A stretch of 64,000 nt of DNA from Halorussus halobius (GCF_004765805.1 NZ_ML219773.1:744001-808000), one strand, 5' to 3'; positions 43,374 to 52,942 are shown, counted from the first letter of the stretch. Notes: generated from the letters alone by a model not told the origin. Made by a program: numbers and translations.

Positions 43374-43844
43374 CTACCGCTCGGTCGCGGGGTCCCGGTC
43401 GCGCGTCGCGTCGCGGTCGCCGGTCGGCGGCGCGTCGTCGTTGTCCCGAGGGTCGGTCCCGCCGGCGACGTGGTCGCGCGCGCCCTCCAGCGTCTCGGTT
43501 TCGAGCAGGCGCTCGACCTTGCGCTCGAACTCCTCGTCGCTCAACTCGCCGCTCGCGTACCGACTCCGGAGTTCGTCGAGCGCGTCGCGTTTCGCCCGGG
43601 GCGCGTCCGAGCCGAGACGGTCGCGCTGTTGCTCCCGCCGGGCGTCCGGCGTCGAATCGCCGCCGACGCCCAGTTGCTCGGCTGCGAGTTTCACCAGCGG
43701 GACGACCACCGCGAATCCGACCGCGAACACTATCCAGAACCAGCCGTAGCCGAGAAACAGCGAGACCAGTCCGACGCCGAGGACGAGCAGCGCGGTGAGT
43801 TGAACGAGCGGGTTCTCGTCCTCGGCGGGGTCGTCGACGTCCAT
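43374..43844 (-). CDS. SHOCT domain membrane protein
   Basis: 156 residues: two spans in the first 55 residues, then a SHOCT motif (ALDELRSRYASGELSDEEFERKVERLLETETLEGARD) and an acidic tail. Paralogue of the protein at 55.7 kb, sharing the layout and the LRSRYA-type SHOCT. Function unknown. ATG 43842-43844. Confidence 0.8.
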   Translation of the reverse strand: MDVDDPAEDENPLVQLTALLVLGVGLVSLFLGYGWFWIVFAVGFAVVVPLVKLAAEQLGVGGDSTPDARREQQRDRLGSDAPRAKRDALDELRSRYASGELSDEEFERKVERLLETETLEGARDHVAGGTDPRDNDDAPPTGDRDATRDRDPATER

Positions 43845-43925
43845 GCGACCCAGTACCCCGGGCGGGGTCAAAAACGTGGACGTTCGAGCGACGGCGGCAT
43901 TCTGTCGGACCGCCCGCGTCAGTGG

Positions 43926-43933
43926 CTTTAAGT
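43926..43933 (+). promoter_or_regulatory. TATA box of small zinc-ribbon gene
   Basis: CTTTAAGT centred 27 nt before ATG 43957. Confidence 0.55.
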
Positions 43934-43956
43934 CACTGGGTCGACCTTCGGGGCGC

Positions 43957-44178
43957 ATGGCACGCGAGACTGCACTGCTGGACAAGGCACTCGCCGGGGC
44001 GGTCGGCGTCGCGGCGGGGGCGGCAATCGGCGCTCACGTCCTGCGCCACTACCGGCGCGAGGAGCGCACCCACGTCGTCTGCACCGAGTGCGGAGAGTCC
44101 CTGCCGGTCGAGGACGTCCTCGACCCGGCGGTCACCTGCGCCTGCGTCGCGCCACGCGACTCGCACGAGTTCCGATAG
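43957..44178 (+). CDS. Small membrane-anchored zinc-ribbon protein
   Basis: 73 residues: a short hydrophobic segment (ALAGAVGVAAGAAIGAHVL), then a zinc-ribbon-like CTECGESLPVEDVLDPAVTCAC with four Cys. Not recognised. Leaderless promoter supports the start. Confidence 0.72.
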   Translation: MARETALLDKALAGAVGVAAGAAIGAHVLRHYRREERTHVVCTECGESLPVEDVLDPAVTCACVAPRDSHEFR

Positions 44179-44212
44179 CCGTCCATTTACTCCGCCGGGT
44201 CGTAGGGGTCGC

Positions 44213-44560
44213 ATGGACGACGCGGACCTGCGCGAGCGACTGGAGTCCCGACTGATGAGCCACGGCGTCTACGTGACCGACCTCGACGACGCGGGCGACC
44301 GCCTCCGCGTCGCCTACGAGACCGCGACGCCCGGCGACGGCGTGTCCCACCGCGAGGTCGGCCGCGTGCTGAACCGACTGCTGGAGGCCCAGGCCGACGG
44401 CTGGGAGCCGACCGACGTTGCGGGCGTCGTCTCGGGCGTGGAGGGCGACGACCGGGGGACGTGGCGGGCCGACCGCGAGTGGCTGGTCGCCCACGCCGAG
44501 GGCGACCTTTCGGACGTCGACCTCTCCCAGCGCGTGGTCGACACAATCGAGGAAGCCTGA
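44213..44560 (+). CDS. Conserved haloarchaeal protein, unknown
   Basis: 115 residues, soluble and acidic. The pattern DLRERLESRLMSHGVYVTDLDDAGDRLRVAYETATPG...VSHREVGRVLNRLLE suggests a small alpha/beta fold. No recognised family. It lies 34 nt after the zinc-ribbon gene and may be cotranscribed. Confidence 0.72.
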   Translation: MDDADLRERLESRLMSHGVYVTDLDDAGDRLRVAYETATPGDGVSHREVGRVLNRLLEAQADGWEPTDVAGVVSGVEGDDRGTWRADREWLVAHAEGDLSDVDLSQRVVDTIEEA

Positions 44561-44586
44561 CGGACCGTCCCGCCACGGCGACGGAC

Positions 44587-45018
44587 TCAGTTCTGTTGGC
44601 CGAACTCGAACTCCTCGGCGACCTCCTCGCGCTTCATCTCGTCGAACTTGCGGCGCACCTCGCTCACGTCGCGCTCGACGTCGACCAGCCGGTCGTCGAG
44701 CACCGACAGTATCTCGCTTTTGACCTTCTCGCTGTCGAAGCGCTCGCGCATCTGCTCCTCGACGGCGGCGGTGAACACCCAGACGAACGCCGCGACGCAG
44801 CCGACCGCCCAGAGGACCACTCCGAGCAGCGCGAGCGCGAGCCCCGGCGCGGCGGTCGTCAGCGCGGCCGAGAGGCTCGCGCCGTCCGCGAACTGGTCGT
44901 AGCCGGGCCCGAGTCCGACGGCCCAGCTCGCGCCCACCAGCGCGCCCCCGAGGAGGGTCGCGACGGCCGCGAGGGCGACGTAGTACACTGCCCATCGAAG
45001 CGCACGATTCGCGTCCAT
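44587..45018 (-). CDS. Membrane protein with C-terminal coiled coil, unknown
   Basis: 143 residues: two spans (about 10-30 and 60-85), then a charged helix (EEQMRERFDSEKVKSEILSVLDDRLVDVERDVSEVRRKFDEMKREEVAEEFEF) with heptad character. Not recognised. ATG 45016-45018, divergent from PEP synthase. Frames in the long open stretch upstream on the other strand are not gene-like. Confidence 0.7.
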   Translation of the reverse strand: MDANRALRWAVYYVALAAVATLLGGALVGASWAVGLGPGYDQFADGASLSAALTTAAPGLALALLGVVLWAVGCVAAFVWVFTAAVEEQMRERFDSEKVKSEILSVLDDRLVDVERDVSEVRRKFDEMKREEVAEEFEFGQQN

Positions 45019-45204
45019 GGGTGGGTGAGGCGAACGCGGCACCATAAACCCACTCGTTTTCGTGTCTGTTCACGTATGTTTGCTGCCCTCGGGCGCGGCG
45101 GGGATTCAGCCGTCGACCGTTCGCCGGCCCCGCGCGACGCGGTCGACCCGTCCAAAATTGAACCCGATTCCGAGTTATTATCACGTCTTGCGCGGGTCGG
45201 AAGG

Positions 45205-45213
45205 TTCTTTATC
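45205..45213 (+). promoter_or_regulatory. TATA box of ppsA
   Basis: TTCTTTATC centred 33 nt before ATG 45242, giving a very short leader. Confidence 0.55.
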
Positions 45214-45241
45214 GGCTCTCTCGTTCCACCTATCACGCACA

Positions 45242-47587
45242 ATGGCTGTACTCTGGCTGGACGACATCACCGCGGACGACCTCGAACTGGTCGGCGGCAA
45301 GGGTGCGTCGCTGGGGGAACTCACCGGCGCGGGCCTGCCGGTCCCTCCGGGGTTCGTGGTCTCCGCGAGCACCTACCGCTCGTTCATCGAGGACACGGGC
45401 ATCGACGAGGAACTGTTCGAGGCGGTAGACGTCGACGCCGACGACTCCGCCGCGCTCGCGGAGGCCCAGTCCCACGCCGAGGAACTCGTCCTCGACACCG
45501 AGATGCCCGACCATATCCGGCAGGAGATACTCGACGCCTACGACGACCTCGGCGACGGCGAGGCGTTCGTCGCGGTCCGGTCGTCGGCGACCGCCGAGGA
45601 CCTGCCCGACGCCTCCTTTGCGGGCCAGCAGGAGACGTTCCTCAACGTCACCCGCGAGGACCTCGTCGACCGGGTCAAGGAGTGCTGGGCGTCGCTTTTC
45701 ACCCAGCGCGCCATCTACTACCGCCAGGAGCAGGGGTTCGACCACGACGTGGTCGACATCGCGGTGGTCGTCCAGCGCATGGTCGACGCCGAGAAGTCCG
45801 GCGTGATGTTCACCAGCCACCCCTCGACGGGCGACCCCCGCATCATCATCGAGGCCGCGTGGGGACTCGGCGAGGCGGTGGTCTCGGGGTCGGTGTCGCC
45901 GGACAACTACGTGGTCGACCGCGAGACCGGGGCGGTCGAGGAGGTGACGGTCTCCGACAAGAAGACCATGATGGAGAAAGACGAGGCGACCGGCGAGACC
46001 GTCGAGCGCGAGGTCGCCGACGACCGCCGGAACGCGAAGGTGCTCGACGAGGCCGACGTCGAGCGGCTGGTGGAACTCGGCGAGCGCGTCGAGGACCACT
46101 ACGGTACCCCGCAGGACGTCGAGTGGGCCATCGTCGACGGCGAGGTGTTCATGCTCCAGTCGCGGCCCATCACGACTATCGACGACGAGAGCGACGCGGC
46201 GGCCGGCGCGGACGCGGGCGGCGGGGCGGCCGACTCGCAGGGCATCGCGGACGGCAGCGGCGCGGTCGAAGCCGCCGCCAGCGGGGCCGGCGCGGACGGA
46301 GCGGGCGGGGATGAGGACGACGTGCTGGTCTCCGGGCTCGGCGCGAGCCCCGGCATCGCGGCCGGCGCGGCCCGCATCGTGGACAAGCTCGACCAGCTCG
46401 ACAAGGTCGGCGAGGGCGACGTCATCGTGACCGGGATGACCACGCCCGACATGGTGCCCGCGATGAAGCGCGCCGCCGGCATCGTCACCGACGAGGGCGG
46501 CATGACCAGCCACGCCGCCATCGTCTCGCGCGAACTGGGCGTCCCGGCCGTGGTCGGCGCGGGCGACGCCACCGCCACGCTGTCCGACGACCGGCCGATC
46601 ACCATCGACGGCGACAAGGGCACCGTCACCGAGGGGAGCAGGGACGCCGACGAGGAGCGCGAGCCGACCGAAGAGGTCCGGCCCACGACGCCGGTCAAGC
46701 CCATGACCGCGACCGAGGTGAAGGTGAACGTCTCCATCCCGGAGGCCGCCGAGCGGGCGGCCGCGACCGGCGCGGACGGGGTGGGCCTGCTCCGGATGGA
46801 GCACATGATACTCTCGACGAACAAGACGCCCGCGAAGTACCTCGACGACCACGGCGCGGACGCCTACGTCGACGAGATGGTCGAGGGGATTCGCGGGGTC
46901 GCCGACGAGTTCTACCCCCGACCCGTGCGCACGCGGACGCTCGACGCGCCGACCGACGAGTTCCGCCAGCTACAGGGCGGCGAGGACGAGCCCGACGAGC
47001 ACAACCCGATGCTGGGCTACCGGGGCATCCGGCGGAGCCTCGACCGGCCCGACGTGTTCGCCCACGAACTCGAGGCGTTCCGGCGGCTCTACGAGATGGG
47101 GTACGACAACGTCGAGATCATGTTCCCGCTGGTCAACGACGCCGAGGACGTCGTCAAGGCGCGCAACCTACTGGAAGAAGCGGGCATCGACCCCGACAAG
47201 CGTCGGTGGGGCGTGATGATAGAGACCCCCGCCTCGGCGCTCGGCGTCGAGGAGATGGCCCAGCAGGGCATCGACTTCGCCTCGTTCGGCACGAACGACC
47301 TGACCCAGTACACGCTCGCGGTCGACCGCAACAACGAGAACGTCGCCGACCGGTTCGACGAACTCCACCCGTCGGTGCTCCGGCTCATCAGCGAGACCAT
47401 CGAGACCTGCCGCGAGTACGACGTCGACACCTCCATCTGCGGACAGGCCGGCTCCAAGCCCCGGATGGTAAACCACCTCGTCGAGGAGGGCGTCTCCTCC
47501 ATCTCGGCCAACATCGACGCGGTCCGTGACGTCCAACACGAGGTCAAGCGCGTCGAACAGCAGTTGCTGCTCGACTCGGTGCGGTGA
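45242..47587 (+). CDS. ppsA: Phosphoenolpyruvate synthase
   Basis: 781 residues. ATP-grasp N-terminal domain (GGKGASLGEL, AVRSSATAEDLPDASFAGQQET), swivelling domain with catalytic His in TDEGGMTSHAAIVSRELG (about 425), and the PEP-binding barrel (SIPEAAERAA, GLLRMEHM, FGTNDLTQYTLAVDR, catalytic Cys in ICGQAG). A Gly/Ala/Asp-rich linker of about 40 residues (320-360) separates the first two domains, longer than usual. Makes PEP from pyruvate and ATP for gluconeogenesis. Monocistronic. Confidence 0.95.
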   Translation: MAVLWLDDITADDLELVGGKGASLGELTGAGLPVPPGFVVSASTYRSFIEDTGIDEELFEAVDVDADDSAALAEAQSHAEELVLDTEMPDHIRQEILDAYDDLGDGEAFVAVRSSATAEDLPDASFAGQQETFLNVTREDLVDRVKECWASLFTQRAIYYRQEQGFDHDVVDIAVVVQRMVDAEKSGVMFTSHPSTGDPRIIIEAAWGLGEAVVSGSVSPDNYVVDRETGAVEEVTVSDKKTMMEKDEATGETVEREVADDRRNAKVLDEADVERLVELGERVEDHYGTPQDVEWAIVDGEVFMLQSRPITTIDDESDAAAGADAGGGAADSQGIADGSGAVEAAASGAGADGAGGDEDDVLVSGLGASPGIAAGAARIVDKLDQLDKVGEGDVIVTGMTTPDMVPAMKRAAGIVTDEGGMTSHAAIVSRELGVPAVVGAGDATATLSDDRPITIDGDKGTVTEGSRDADEEREPTEEVRPTTPVKPMTATEVKVNVSIPEAAERAAATGADGVGLLRMEHMILSTNKTPAKYLDDHGADAYVDEMVEGIRGVADEFYPRPVRTRTLDAPTDEFRQLQGGEDEPDEHNPMLGYRGIRRSLDRPDVFAHELEAFRRLYEMGYDNVEIMFPLVNDAEDVVKARNLLEEAGIDPDKRRWGVMIETPASALGVEEMAQQGIDFASFGTNDLTQYTLAVDRNNENVADRFDELHPSVLRLISETIETCREYDVDTSICGQAGSKPRMVNHLVEEGVSSISANIDAVRDVQHEVKRVEQQLLLDSVR

Positions 47588-47717
47588 CCCTCCGGACGCC
47601 GTCCCGACGCTCGGGCCGTCACGTCCGCCGTTTTCGCGGCTCGGCTCGCCGAGTAAGCTCGGCTTAGGTCGCACAACGCGGGGCTAATCGGGCGAACGCC
47701 GCCGAAAGGTGCCCGGC

Positions 47718-47725
47718 GTTTATGG
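47718..47725 (+). promoter_or_regulatory. TATA box of lipoprotein gene
   Basis: GTTTATGG centred 28 nt before ATG 47750. Confidence 0.5.
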
Positions 47726-47749
47726 ACGACGGCGTCGGACTGGCCGGGG

Positions 47750-48772
47750 ATGGCCCCGCGACGCGTCGCGCTCCCGGTCGCCGCGCTCCTCGTGCTCGCC
47801 GGCTGCACCGGGACCGGACTCTCGCCGCCGGCCCGACAGACGAACGCGACCGAGACGACCGTTCCGGAGACGTCGTTCGAGCCGCCCGACGACCCCGTGA
47901 CCTCGGGTGCGCCGGGCGAAACGACCGCAGGGGACGCGCCCGGCGACGCCACTGCGACGGACCCGCCCGGGGGGACGACCGCGGCCTCCAACGCGACGAC
48001 GGCGTCCGACGCGAACACGCTCCCGCCGGGGACGAACGGCTCCGGCGTCGAGGACGCCGACGCGCTGGTGACCGCCCACCGGACGGCGCTGAACGACACC
48101 GGCTTCGCGTTCCGGTTCAGCGCGAACGTCTCGGTGGGACCGTCGGTCCAGTGGACCGTCCAGCGGGGCGGCGTCGAGCGCGGGCTCTCGCCGCTGGTGG
48201 TCCACTCCACGAGCCTCCGACGGCTCGACGACGACACCACGGAGGTCAGGACCGACCTCTGGGCCAACGCGACCGACGTGGCCGTCCGGTATCGCGGCGC
48301 GGACGAGGCCGACCGCCGGCGGTACAACCGGAGCGGCGAGGCGGTCGAGGCCTACGACGAGACGTGGGACCACCTGCCGCGGGCCGACCTCGACTCGCAG
48401 GTGACCCAGACGTGGCTCGTCGAACTCGCGCTGACCGTGGGCGACTTCCGGCTCGCGCGGACCGAGCGCCGCGACGGTCGGCTGTTCGCCACGCTCCGGG
48501 CCACCGAGTCGGTCGCGGCCGCCAACTACACCGACCTCAACGCCACCCTCACGGTCGACGGCCAGGGTCGGGTCCACGCCGCCGAACTCGCCGCCTCCGC
48601 CGAGGGCGGCGACGAGACACGCCTCCGGTACGAGTTCGAACTGACCGACGTCGGTGACGTGACCGTCGAACGCCCCGCGTGGGTCGAGGACGCGCCCCGG
48701 GCGAACGCGACCGCGACGGAAGCCAACGAGTCGTCGGCCGCGTCGGGCGACCCGACGACGACCGGCGGGTAG
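47750..48772 (+). CDS. Secreted lipoprotein, unknown
   Basis: 340 residues. Signal with lipobox LAGC (Cys near 19), then a Thr/Ala/Gly/Asp-rich spacer to about 100, then a domain of about 230 residues (DADALVTAHRTALNDTGFAFRFSANVSVG onwards) with several predicted N-glycosylation sites (NAT, NDT, NVS). Resembles haloarchaeal DUF7537 lipoproteins, function unknown. Attached to the outer face of the membrane. Confidence 0.78.
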   Translation: MAPRRVALPVAALLVLAGCTGTGLSPPARQTNATETTVPETSFEPPDDPVTSGAPGETTAGDAPGDATATDPPGGTTAASNATTASDANTLPPGTNGSGVEDADALVTAHRTALNDTGFAFRFSANVSVGPSVQWTVQRGGVERGLSPLVVHSTSLRRLDDDTTEVRTDLWANATDVAVRYRGADEADRRRYNRSGEAVEAYDETWDHLPRADLDSQVTQTWLVELALTVGDFRLARTERRDGRLFATLRATESVAAANYTDLNATLTVDGQGRVHAAELAASAEGGDETRLRYEFELTDVGDVTVERPAWVEDAPRANATATEANESSAASGDPTTTGG

Positions 48773-48873
48773 CGTCCGACCCGCCGACGACCGTCGAGTA
48801 GCGTCGGTCGTCGTCGGGCTCGCGGTTCGTGGCATCCGCCACGTTCAAGCCCTCCGGCCGCAAGCGTCCGACC

Positions 48874-50040
48874 ATGACACGCTCCGTGTGGCTCAAGGCC
48901 GACGACGCGGTCGGCGACTGGGACGCCCGCCGGAAACGCATCACGGCGGGGCTGGAAGCCGGCGTCGACTGGGTGCTGGTCGACGCCGACGACGTTGGTC
49001 GAGTGCGCGAACTCGGCGACGTGAACGTCGCGGCGTTCGCCGACGGCGACGCCGAACTGATAGACGAGGCCGAGTCGGGGGTCGACCCCGACGCGGTGCT
49101 CGTGGGCAAGCGCGGCGAGGGCGACGGGACGGTCGACCTGCCCGCCGACCTCTCGGGGTCGGCGGACCTCTCGACGCTCCGGCGGGGCGACGGCCGGGCC
49201 GACGGCGCGTACGTCCGCATCTTCGACGAGGACTACGAGGCGTTCGCCGAGGCGGCGGCCGAGGCGGCCGCCTACACCGTGGTCGTCGGCGAGGACTGGA
49301 CCATCATCCCGCTCGAAAACCTCATCGCGCGCATCGGCGAGGAGACCGAACTGGTCGCGGGCGTGACCACCGCCGAGGAGGCCCGGACCGCGTTCGAGAC
49401 GCTCGAAATCGGCAGCGACGCGGTGTTGCTCGACAGCGACGACCCCGACGAGATTCGCGAGACCGTCGCGGTCCGCGACGAGGCCGACCGCGAGACGCTC
49501 GACCTCGACTCGGCGACCGTGACCGCGGTCGAGCGCGTCGGCAGCGCCGACCGGGTCTGCGTCGACACGGGCAACCTGCTCGACCACGACGAGGGGATGT
49601 TGGTCGGGTCGATGTCGCGGGGCCTGTTTTTCGTCCACGCCGAGACCGCCGAGTCGCCGTACGTCGCCTCCCGGCCGTTCCGGGTGAACGCGGGCGCGGT
49701 CCACGCCTACGTCCGGACGCCCGACGGCGACACCAAGTACCTCTCGGAACTGCAGTCCGGCGACGAGGTGCAGGTCGTGGACCTCGACGGCCGCACCCGC
49801 GAGGCGACCGTGGGCCGGGTGAAGATAGAGAAGCGTCCGATGTTCCGCGTGCAGGCGGAGTTCGACGACGGCGACAGGGTCGAGACGCTGCTCCAGAACG
49901 CCGAGACCGTCAAGGTCGCGACCGCCGCGGGCCGGAAGGCGGTGACGGACCTCGAAGCCGGCGACGAGGTCAGGGTGTATCGGGAGGGCGGCGCGCGCCA
50001 CTTCGGCGAGGCGGTCGAGGAGAGCATCATCGAGAAGTAG
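48874..50040 (+). CDS. aroB2: 3-dehydroquinate synthase II (archaeal)
   Basis: 388 residues. Archaeal DHQ synthase II, which converts ADTH and an aldol product from the aspartate branch into dehydroquinate using NAD. Family blocks: DWTIIPLENLIA near residue 148, GNLLDHDEGMLVGSMSRGLFFVHAET near 230-256, SRPFRVNAGAVHAYV, and the C-terminal beta-rich segment with RPMFRVQAEFDDG. The type I dehydroquinase gene lies 1.05 kb downstream. ATG 48874-48876, not the earlier in-frame one. Confidence 0.92.
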   Translation: MTRSVWLKADDAVGDWDARRKRITAGLEAGVDWVLVDADDVGRVRELGDVNVAAFADGDAELIDEAESGVDPDAVLVGKRGEGDGTVDLPADLSGSADLSTLRRGDGRADGAYVRIFDEDYEAFAEAAAEAAAYTVVVGEDWTIIPLENLIARIGEETELVAGVTTAEEARTAFETLEIGSDAVLLDSDDPDEIRETVAVRDEADRETLDLDSATVTAVERVGSADRVCVDTGNLLDHDEGMLVGSMSRGLFFVHAETAESPYVASRPFRVNAGAVHAYVRTPDGDTKYLSELQSGDEVQVVDLDGRTREATVGRVKIEKRPMFRVQAEFDDGDRVETLLQNAETVKVATAAGRKAVTDLEAGDEVRVYREGGARHFGEAVEESIIEK

Positions 50041-50149
50041 TACCCGGTGACTGATTCACCGAGCGAGGGACTTTCCGGACGACTGAAACGGGAGTCCGGC
50101 GCGCGAGCAACGCGCGCGAGAGACGAGTGAGTGACCGACGGGAACGAAC

Positions 50150-50192
50150 GAGGAGGTTGGGATGGAGGAGGTCGGGGTGGACGAGGTCGCAG
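50150..50192. repeat. Tandem array, 14 bp x 3
   Basis: Units GAGGAGGTTGGGAT, GGAGGAGGTCGGGG and TGGACGAGGTCGCA. On the minus strand (the sense of copy C) they read as CCTCC/ATCCC-rich, like the array after copy B2. Confidence 0.6.
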
Positions 50193-50261
50193 TTCCCACC
50201 GGTCGAGGCCGAAGCTAGCTCGAACCGTTCGTACCAGACGACGTATCGTCGGCGGCTGACG

Positions 50262-50470
50262 GAATCGAGAAGCTAGCTACTCCCTCGACCGATGAGAAAC
50301 CGCACGGCACCGCGACCGCCCCTCGTCCTCCCCACCCGCTTGCGTTGCTCGGTCGCTTCGCTCCACTGCGCTACTCAGCCATCGGAAGACGAACCGCGTC
50401 TTCCGAGCCTTGCTTCGCTTCGCTCAGCAAGACCTCGCGCGTTCTGGCGCGACACGAGGTCGCGCCGGCA
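50262..50470 (-). repeat. Dispersed haloarchaeal element, copy C
   Basis: Minus orientation. Hairpin with 8-bp stem GGCGCGAC and loop ACGAG on the plus strand (50446-50466). Toward lower coordinates: GCAACGCAAGCGGGTGGGGAGG on the minus strand, GCGGTCGCGGTGCCGTGCGG and the tail GGAGTAGCTAGCTTC. The purine block is replaced in part by other sequence. Confidence 0.7.
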
Positions 50471-50546
50471 CGCGCCGACTGAACGGACAAATTCAGCGCA
50501 CCCGACTCGAAACGACGGCCCCGGCACACCCGACTCGAAACGCTCG

Positions 50547-50999
50547 TTATCGCGACAGAGCGTTCCCTTCGGTCGGACCGTTCGGCTCGTCGCGCTCGGG
50601 CAGGGGCGTCGTACACCACTGGCAGAAGTCCAGGTCCGCGTCGACGGGCTTGCCGCAGGCCGGACAGCGCTCGCCGTCCTCGTCGTCGGGGTCGCGCTGG
50701 AGCGCCATCCAGTAGGCGTCGACCGCGCTGAACACGCGGACGACCCAGAGGGGCAACAGCGCCTCCAGCGGGACGTCGTTGGTCGCTTCTATCGCCGCGT
50801 CGACCGCCGCCCCGAGGCTCTCCGTGCCGGTGGCGGCCGCGTCGGGGAACTCCACGAACAGCAGGACCGCGCTCATCGCGAACGCGAACCACATCGCCGA
50901 GCGGAGCCACTCGCGCAGGTAGCCGTGCCCGAGCCCGGGCAGGAAGAACGACAGCAGCGCGCCCAGCCACGGGCGCTTGTCGGAGTTCCGGTCGATCAC
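50547..50999 (-). CDS. Membrane protein with C-terminal zinc ribbon
   Basis: 150 residues: TM2-like start (RPWLGALLSFFLPGLGHGYLREW), three spans and a C-terminal zinc ribbon (CPACGKPVDADLDFCQWC). Function unknown. GTG start at 50997-50999 with a strong TATA box (CATTTATTACG, 51024-51034 minus strand) at leaderless spacing. Confidence 0.8.
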   Translation of the reverse strand: MIDRNSDKRPWLGALLSFFLPGLGHGYLREWLRSAMWFAFAMSAVLLFVEFPDAAATGTESLGAAVDAAIEATNDVPLEALLPLWVVRVFSAVDAYWMALQRDPDDEDGERCPACGKPVDADLDFCQWCTTPLPERDEPNGPTEGNALSR

Positions 51000-51090
51000 G
51001 AGTGCCGGATTGCCGACCTATCGTAATAAATGCTGTCCTCACGCGGCGCTTCCCGCCGGTTCCGGGCGGAGGCCTCACCTCGACTCCGAG

Positions 51091-51762
51091 TCAGCTCAGC
51101 TCGTCGACCAGTCGGGCGAGCGTGGCGAGGCCGTACTGGCCGGGCGCGGTCGCGTCCGCGGGGTCGACGGGCGCGTAGCCGATTCGCGAGCCGTAGAGGG
51201 GCGCGACGGCCCGGGAGTGGCGACCCGGCGCGCCCATCGCCATCGTGGCCACGCGCTCGCCCGCGGATGCGAACTCGCGGGTGACCGCCAGCAGGTCGAG
51301 CACGTCCGCGCGCTCGCCGGCCGTGACCGCGAGCTTGCCCACGTCCGCGCGGTCGGTCGCCTCGTCCAGCGTCTCGCGCAACGCCGCTCGGTCGGGCGTG
51401 CGCTCGAAGTCGTGCGTCGATGCGATTACCGCGGTCCCCGTTCGGCGGGCCGCCTCGGCGACGCGCCCGCCCTCGCCCTCGGCCAGCGACTTCAGTTCCA
51501 CGTCGACCGCGCCGACGCAGGACAGTTCGGCGGCCGCCGCGAGGTCAGACAGTCGGGCCTCGTCGTCGACCGCCTCGCCGCCCTCCCACGCCGCGCGGTT
51601 GGTCGCGAGTATCGGCAGGTCGCCGTCGTAGTCGTCGAGCGCCGCCAGCGGGTCGTCGGCGAGGTCCATCCGGAACTCCGCGGCGTCGGCGTGCTCGCGG
51701 GCGCGGGGTTCCTCGGCGAGGTCCGCGAGGCTCGCCGCGAGGACGAACTCCTCGAAATCCAT
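51091..51762 (-). CDS. aroD: 3-dehydroquinate dehydratase, type I
   Basis: 223 residues. Schiff-base Lys in VGKLAVTAGE (about 150) and catalytic His in ASTHDFERTP (about 125), plus the GAPGRHSRAVAPLYGS substrate loop near 185. Converts dehydroquinate to dehydroshikimate. Near the dehydroquinate synthase II gene. ATG 51760-51762. Confidence 0.92.
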   Translation of the reverse strand: MDFEEFVLAASLADLAEEPRAREHADAAEFRMDLADDPLAALDDYDGDLPILATNRAAWEGGEAVDDEARLSDLAAAAELSCVGAVDVELKSLAEGEGGRVAEAARRTGTAVIASTHDFERTPDRAALRETLDEATDRADVGKLAVTAGERADVLDLLAVTREFASAGERVATMAMGAPGRHSRAVAPLYGSRIGYAPVDPADATAPGQYGLATLARLVDELS

Positions 51763-51861
51763 GTGGCGACGTGGGTCGGGCGAGAGCAAAAGCCTGTCCG
51801 TTGTTCGGCTCGCCGGCCGGCCCGCTTCTCGACGGCGTCCTCCGCTGGACGGGCGGACGTG

Positions 51862-52896
51862 TCAGGCTCCATCGAACGGCCGGTGGTCGACAACGTATCG
51901 GTCGCCCTCGCGCCGCCAGTCGGCCACGGTGTACAACCGCAGTTCCCGTTCCTGTCTGGTCTTCACGCGGAAGTCGTAGTGTTCGGCCTCGTAACCGAGG
52001 TCGGACTCGCCCGCGGCGAACTCCCGATGGTCCGCGAGCCGCGCCCGATTCCGGCGGTCGGCGAGCGACTCGACCCCGGCGAGGCGGTCGTCGAACACCT
52101 CGCGGAACTCCGGGTCGAGTTCGTACCCGACCGAGTTGCGCCCGGCGACCATCGCCGCGAGGCTGGTGGTGCCCGTACCCCAGAACGGGTCGAGCACCGT
52201 GTCGCCGTACACCGAGTACATGTTTATCAGGCGATAGGGGACCTCGACGGGGAACGCGCCCGAGCGCTCCCGGAGGTCGCCGTGGCCGAGCGCCTGCGTC
52301 TCGCCCTGTACGCCGGTCCAGAGGTCCGAGAACCAGCGGTTGCGCTCCTCCCAGAAGTAGGCCGCCTCGTACCGGCGGTCGGCCCCGGTCGCGAACTCGC
52401 GCGACTCGGGACCGTTCCGAAACAGGAGGACGTACTCGTGTTCGAGCGTGGGATAGGCGTTGGGCGGCACCATGCCCGAGCCCATGAACTTGGCGTGGCT
52501 GTTGACCGGCTTGCGCCAGAGCACGTCGGGCAGCAGGTCGAACCCGCGCTCGCGGAGCCGGTCGACGAGTTCGGCGTGGTTGGGGAACAGCCGGAAGCGG
52601 TCGCCGACGCTCCGGGTCGCGTCGCCCACGTTTATGGCGGCGATGCCGCCGTCGACGAGCACGCGCCCGAGTTCGTCCCACACCGGGGCGAGCGCGTCGT
52701 GCATCGCCTCGAAGGCGGCCTCGCCGTCGTCGCTCGCGAGCGCGTCCGCGACCTCGGAATCGAGGTCGGCGAACAGGTCGTCCCACATCTCTATCATGGG
52801 GTACGGCGGCGAGGTGACGACGAGTTCGGCCGCGCCGTCGTCGAGCGCGGCCATCTCGCGGGCGTCGGCGACGTGAATCCTGTGTTGGGTTTCCAT
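51862..52896 (-). CDS. Beta-class DNA methyltransferase, probably CTAG-specific (Zim-like)
   Basis: 344 residues. Motif order is beta class: TSPPY near residue 31 (catalytic), then DPFWGTGTTSLAA near 242 (AdoMet-binding), with the target domain between. SPPY is compatible with N4-cytosine or N6-adenine methylation. No restriction enzyme gene is adjacent, so it is an orphan. The best-known haloarchaeal orphan of this size and class methylates CTAG and lies a few genes from aglD, as here; assignment rests on that synteny. ATG 52894-52896. Confidence 0.82.
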   Translation of the reverse strand: METQHRIHVADAREMAALDDGAAELVVTSPPYPMIEMWDDLFADLDSEVADALASDDGEAAFEAMHDALAPVWDELGRVLVDGGIAAINVGDATRSVGDRFRLFPNHAELVDRLRERGFDLLPDVLWRKPVNSHAKFMGSGMVPPNAYPTLEHEYVLLFRNGPESREFATGADRRYEAAYFWEERNRWFSDLWTGVQGETQALGHGDLRERSGAFPVEVPYRLINMYSVYGDTVLDPFWGTGTTSLAAMVAGRNSVGYELDPEFREVFDDRLAGVESLADRRNRARLADHREFAAGESDLGYEAEHYDFRVKTRQERELRLYTVADWRREGDRYVVDHRPFDGA

Positions 52897-52942
52897 CCGC
52901 GCTGTGGACTCTCGGCCGAGCGACAAAGTTCTTTTCCGTTAG

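Larger units (their letters stand above)
50041..50546. other. Gene-free interval with dispersed element copy C
   Basis: 506 bp between convergent genes. Holds a 14-bp tandem array (50150-50190), an isolated tail fragment (AAGCTAGCT at 50212-50220) and element copy C (50262-50470). A further hairpin with 9-bp stem TCGGAAGAC (50382-50406) lies inside. Confidence 0.7.
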
